64,000 nucleotides of DNA from Leishmania infantum JPCM5 (lineage: Eukaryota; Euglenozoa; Kinetoplastea; Trypanosomatida; Trypanosomatidae). The translations under genes and the position numbers were made by a program. Positions 61,548-64,000 of this stretch are shown piece by piece. Positions within the stretch are counted from its first letter, which is position 1; each line of letters starts with the position of its first letter. The stretch covers positions 374,501 to 438,500 of the forward strand of contig NC_009277.2 of NCBI RefSeq assembly GCF_000002875.2, written 5' to 3'. The notes under the pieces are model-generated. The model did not search any database, had not been told where the DNA came from, and saw only the letters and a list, made by a program, of their open reading frames with translations.

Positions 61548-63851
61548 ATGTTGCGCTACGCACCGATGCGGCGTTGCAGCGCGGCGGCCATGCAGACACT
61601 AAGCTCCTGGCTTACAGACCTCGCCGAGGAGTCGATGGCCGTGCCGTCGGCCACTGACGCGGTCCTGCACACGAGGCAGAATGATGGGCAAGGGCCCACC
61701 CGCAAGACACCTGCGCAGCTGTGGCGTGAGTTGGAAGACGCTGCCGCTCACGCGAACGCCCTTCGCGAGACCGACACGCTGTTCAGCATCCTGCGGTGTC
61801 TTCTGCTCAAGCAGCAGTATCCCACCGACGTGCACGCGTGGGCTCGCCTCGCGAAGCAACTGTTGCCCTACAGCGGCATCGAACAGAGGTCGGTGCTGCA
61901 CTACCCGGGCCGGCCCGACGCCTCGTACCGCAGAGACGGGCACCCACGCGGCAGCAGCCTAGCCAATCTCTCCTCGTCCAGCGACCCTGTGCTCACTGGC
62001 GCGGACGGCGGCATCGGAGACGATGGCGCATCGCGTCGAGGCGGCGGTGGTGCCAGGCGAGGCGGGGAGCACGCAGTGCCGTACAGCCTGTACCCCTCGC
62101 GCGAGACACTCTTGCTGAGCGGCGGCGTCGTGCCACTCAGCGCGCGTGTGCCGTTCGGCGACGGCAGAGCGATCGCGTTGTTTGTGCGCGGCTTTACTCG
62201 GTTCGTGGAGGGCCAGCTGGGCGTGCAGCCGCACACGCAGCTTACCTCGGAGCTGTTGCAGGTAGTCAAAGACGTGTCGGACGCCGTGACGGAGGCGTTG
62301 GCCGCGAACGCAGACTCCTTGCAGCTGGAGCTACTGCTGCCGGCGTTGCTGGACTACATGGAGCTGCTCCACGTGCTGGACTTGTGCACGGCCACGGCGA
62401 CCGGCCGTGGGCCGCTCGCGATGAAAGATGAGCGCCGTGCTGCTGCCGGGGCGACGGGGAGAGACGACGAGCCGAGCGGGCACGGTCGATCATCACCGCC
62501 ACGGTCGTCGAGGCCGACGCGCTTTCTTCAGAACATGGCCAACGACCTTGCACAGAACGTCATGGCCGGTGCTGCGCGTGGGGCTCGCGTCGTCCTCTAC
62601 TATCTGAGCGAGCGTTTTGCCGCTGTTGTAGAGGCGTACCAGGCGGACGCGCCGGCCACCTTCACCGATAAGATGTACTGGGCGCAGCAGCGGTACCTGC
62701 TAACTCTCACCCGCGCCTGCATGTGGTCCATCAGTCAACATTACACGCCAGCCACCACCGCTGCATTGTCTGCGGCGCCAGGGAGCGTTGCCTCGTCGCC
62801 GTCGCCGCACGTGCAGGGGCTGCGGTCCACTGTCGCCCCAACGGACCTCGTCGCCACCGCGCCTATGAACGCTCACATACAGGCGCTGTACGACCACATC
62901 GATGTGCTCTTCCAACGGAACACGCATGCCGACAACCCGCTGCACCTGACCGACGAGGAGGTGGCGCAGCTGAAAGAAATACACACAGCCGCGCTGCTGC
63001 GTGCACTGCGCATCGAGGAGGCGGCCCCGGACGCGTACCTGCGCCGCGCGTTGGAGGTGGTGGATCGGGTGCCGGCGTCCATGGCCATCGAAGGCGAGCT
63101 AATCGCAGGCAAGGTGCGGCTGTTGGAGCTGGACAGCGACACGGTGGACGAAGAGGGTAGGGCTGCCATCTACGACGACTTGCTGACGTCGCTTCGAAGC
63201 TTGGTGGAGATGCGGCCACGCTTTTCGAGGCACGACGGCGCTCATCATGCTGCCGGTGGAGGTGCTGCGGCTGCTGCGTCGGCAAGCACACCCGCCGACG
63301 GCGGCGGCGGCGAGGAAGACGAAGGTGATGGCGAGCAACTGCGACTCGACGCGGCAACGCAGGCGATCTTGCAGCGTGCCCACACCGACGTCATCACGGC
63401 CTTCTGCGCGGCGCACAAGGAGGAGTGGTCGAACGAGGCGTACAACATCCTTGTCGCGCACAAGTACCACGGCGTCAAGATCACGAACGACCTCATACGG
63501 CCGGTCCTGGAGGTGTTCAGCCGCCGCGGCGACTGCCGTGTCTTCAGCTTGGTGGATTTATGCGTGCTCTACAGCAATGAGCCGATCGACATGCACACCA
63601 TCGCGCTGCTGTTCCGCACATGCGCGGCGGCCGGTGACCACTACCGCGCTCGCACGTTCCTGCAGCTGGTGAACGAGATTATACATGGGTTTCTTGTGAA
63701 GTGTCCGGCCTCGGTGAAGGAGTCGCTGCAGGAGTTGAAGCTGCTCGACCCGCCGCCGCGGCACCTGTTCGTCTCGACCGAGGATGATCTTGTGCAGAGT
63801 GCGCTCGGCGAGCAGCAACGCACCGTACGCCGGCTTCCTACCGGGTCTTGA
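61548..63851 (+). CDS. Hypothetical, probably mitochondrial helical protein
   Basis: A 767-residue protein that I do not recognise. The N-terminus MLRYAPMRRCSAAAMQTLSS is basic and amphipathic without acids, as in mitochondrial presequences. The rest is largely alpha-helical, broken by Gly/Ser/Arg-rich inserts at about 135-175, 290-325 and 570-600. The C-terminal ordered part has helix pairs such as DLCVLYSNEPIDMHTIALLF and AGDHYRARTFLQLVNEIIHG, with the spacing of PPR/TPR-type helical repeats, though no strict consensus. Trypanosomatid mitochondria use many such proteins in RNA processing and ribosome assembly. That role is a guess from architecture and targeting only. The start is the first ATG after the acceptor; the frame opens slightly upstream without an ATG. 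Confidence 0.85.
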   Translation: MLRYAPMRRCSAAAMQTLSSWLTDLAEESMAVPSATDAVLHTRQNDGQGPTRKTPAQLWRELEDAAAHANALRETDTLFSILRCLLLKQQYPTDVHAWARLAKQLLPYSGIEQRSVLHYPGRPDASYRRDGHPRGSSLANLSSSSDPVLTGADGGIGDDGASRRGGGGARRGGEHAVPYSLYPSRETLLLSGGVVPLSARVPFGDGRAIALFVRGFTRFVEGQLGVQPHTQLTSELLQVVKDVSDAVTEALAANADSLQLELLLPALLDYMELLHVLDLCTATATGRGPLAMKDERRAAAGATGRDDEPSGHGRSSPPRSSRPTRFLQNMANDLAQNVMAGAARGARVVLYYLSERFAAVVEAYQADAPATFTDKMYWAQQRYLLTLTRACMWSISQHYTPATTAALSAAPGSVASSPSPHVQGLRSTVAPTDLVATAPMNAHIQALYDHIDVLFQRNTHADNPLHLTDEEVAQLKEIHTAALLRALRIEEAAPDAYLRRALEVVDRVPASMAIEGELIAGKVRLLELDSDTVDEEGRAAIYDDLLTSLRSLVEMRPRFSRHDGAHHAAGGGAAAAASASTPADGGGGEEDEGDGEQLRLDAATQAILQRAHTDVITAFCAAHKEEWSNEAYNILVAHKYHGVKITNDLIRPVLEVFSRRGDCRVFSLVDLCVLYSNEPIDMHTIALLFRTCAAAGDHYRARTFLQLVNEIIHGFLVKCPASVKESLQELKLLDPPPRHLFVSTEDDLVQSALGEQQRTVRRLPTGS

Positions 63852-64000
63852 AGTACCGAACGAGGGTGGTGGCCATGCTACTCGTCGTGGTGGCAGCATC
63901 CGGGATCCACCTCCTCCCTCGTCCCCTTCACCGCGGATGTGCGCGCGGGCCAGCCCTTGCGCACGTGCTGGCTCGCCGGCTCACATGAGCCGACATCGAC
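63852..64000. other. 3' flank of the last gene
   Basis: 149 bases of 3' UTR or intergenic sequence with a short C/T-rich patch; nothing recognisable. Confidence 0.7.

Overview
The window looks like nuclear chromosomal DNA of a trypanosomatid, almost certainly Leishmania. The GC content is high and all genes are intron-less and on the plus strand. Intergenic stretches of 0.5-2.5 kb are rich in CA/GT microsatellites, and pyrimidine tracts followed by AG precede the start codons, as expected for spliced-leader trans-splicing of a polycistronic transcript. The bifunctional 520-residue DHFR-TS is the anchor gene; in Leishmania it is known to lie on chromosome 6. The sequence looks closest to subgenus Leishmania. 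I recall several substitutions relative to L. major, but I cannot fix the species without a search.

Layout, left to right. (1) A 5'-truncated large protein ending in an EF-hand-like motif. (2) A metabolic and methylation block: DHFR-TS, a PRMT7-type arginine methyltransferase and a mitochondrial acyl-CoA dehydrogenase. (3) A 2.5 kb repeat-rich gap, then a 778-residue protein in which I see a hidden TATA-binding-protein-like pattern. (4) A giant PP2C phosphatase, a membrane-anchored peptidyl-tRNA hydrolase 2 and an unknown 449-residue protein with a duplicated short motif. (5) A 2,4-dienoyl-CoA reductase, a TLDc-domain protein, glutamine:fructose-6-phosphate aminotransferase and MOB1. (6) A 1660-residue protein ending in a NO VEIN-type (DUF3883) nuclease-like domain, an N-acylated LRR protein with GRDP-like segments, and a WD40 plus Sfi1-like-repeat protein. 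(7) A small membrane protein, a SET/MYND (SMYD-like) methyltransferase and a probable mitochondrial helical protein.

The genes share one transcription direction but do not form a pathway operon. In trypanosomatids, neighbours on a polycistron are usually unrelated and are regulated after transcription. Loose links are fatty-acid oxidation (acyl-CoA dehydrogenase and dienoyl-CoA reductase), protein methylation (PRMT7 and SMYD-like) and basal-body/cell-division candidates (MOB1 and the Sfi1-like protein).

Start codons were set at the first in-frame ATG supported by an upstream pyrimidine tract plus AG, not at the longest open frame, because many frames stay open upstream without an ATG. Spliced-leader sites are predictions. 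The most promising leads are the cryptic TBP-like protein, the NO VEIN-like protein, the WD40/Sfi1 fusion, and two upstream ORFs that overlap the starts of MOB1 and the PP2C gene.
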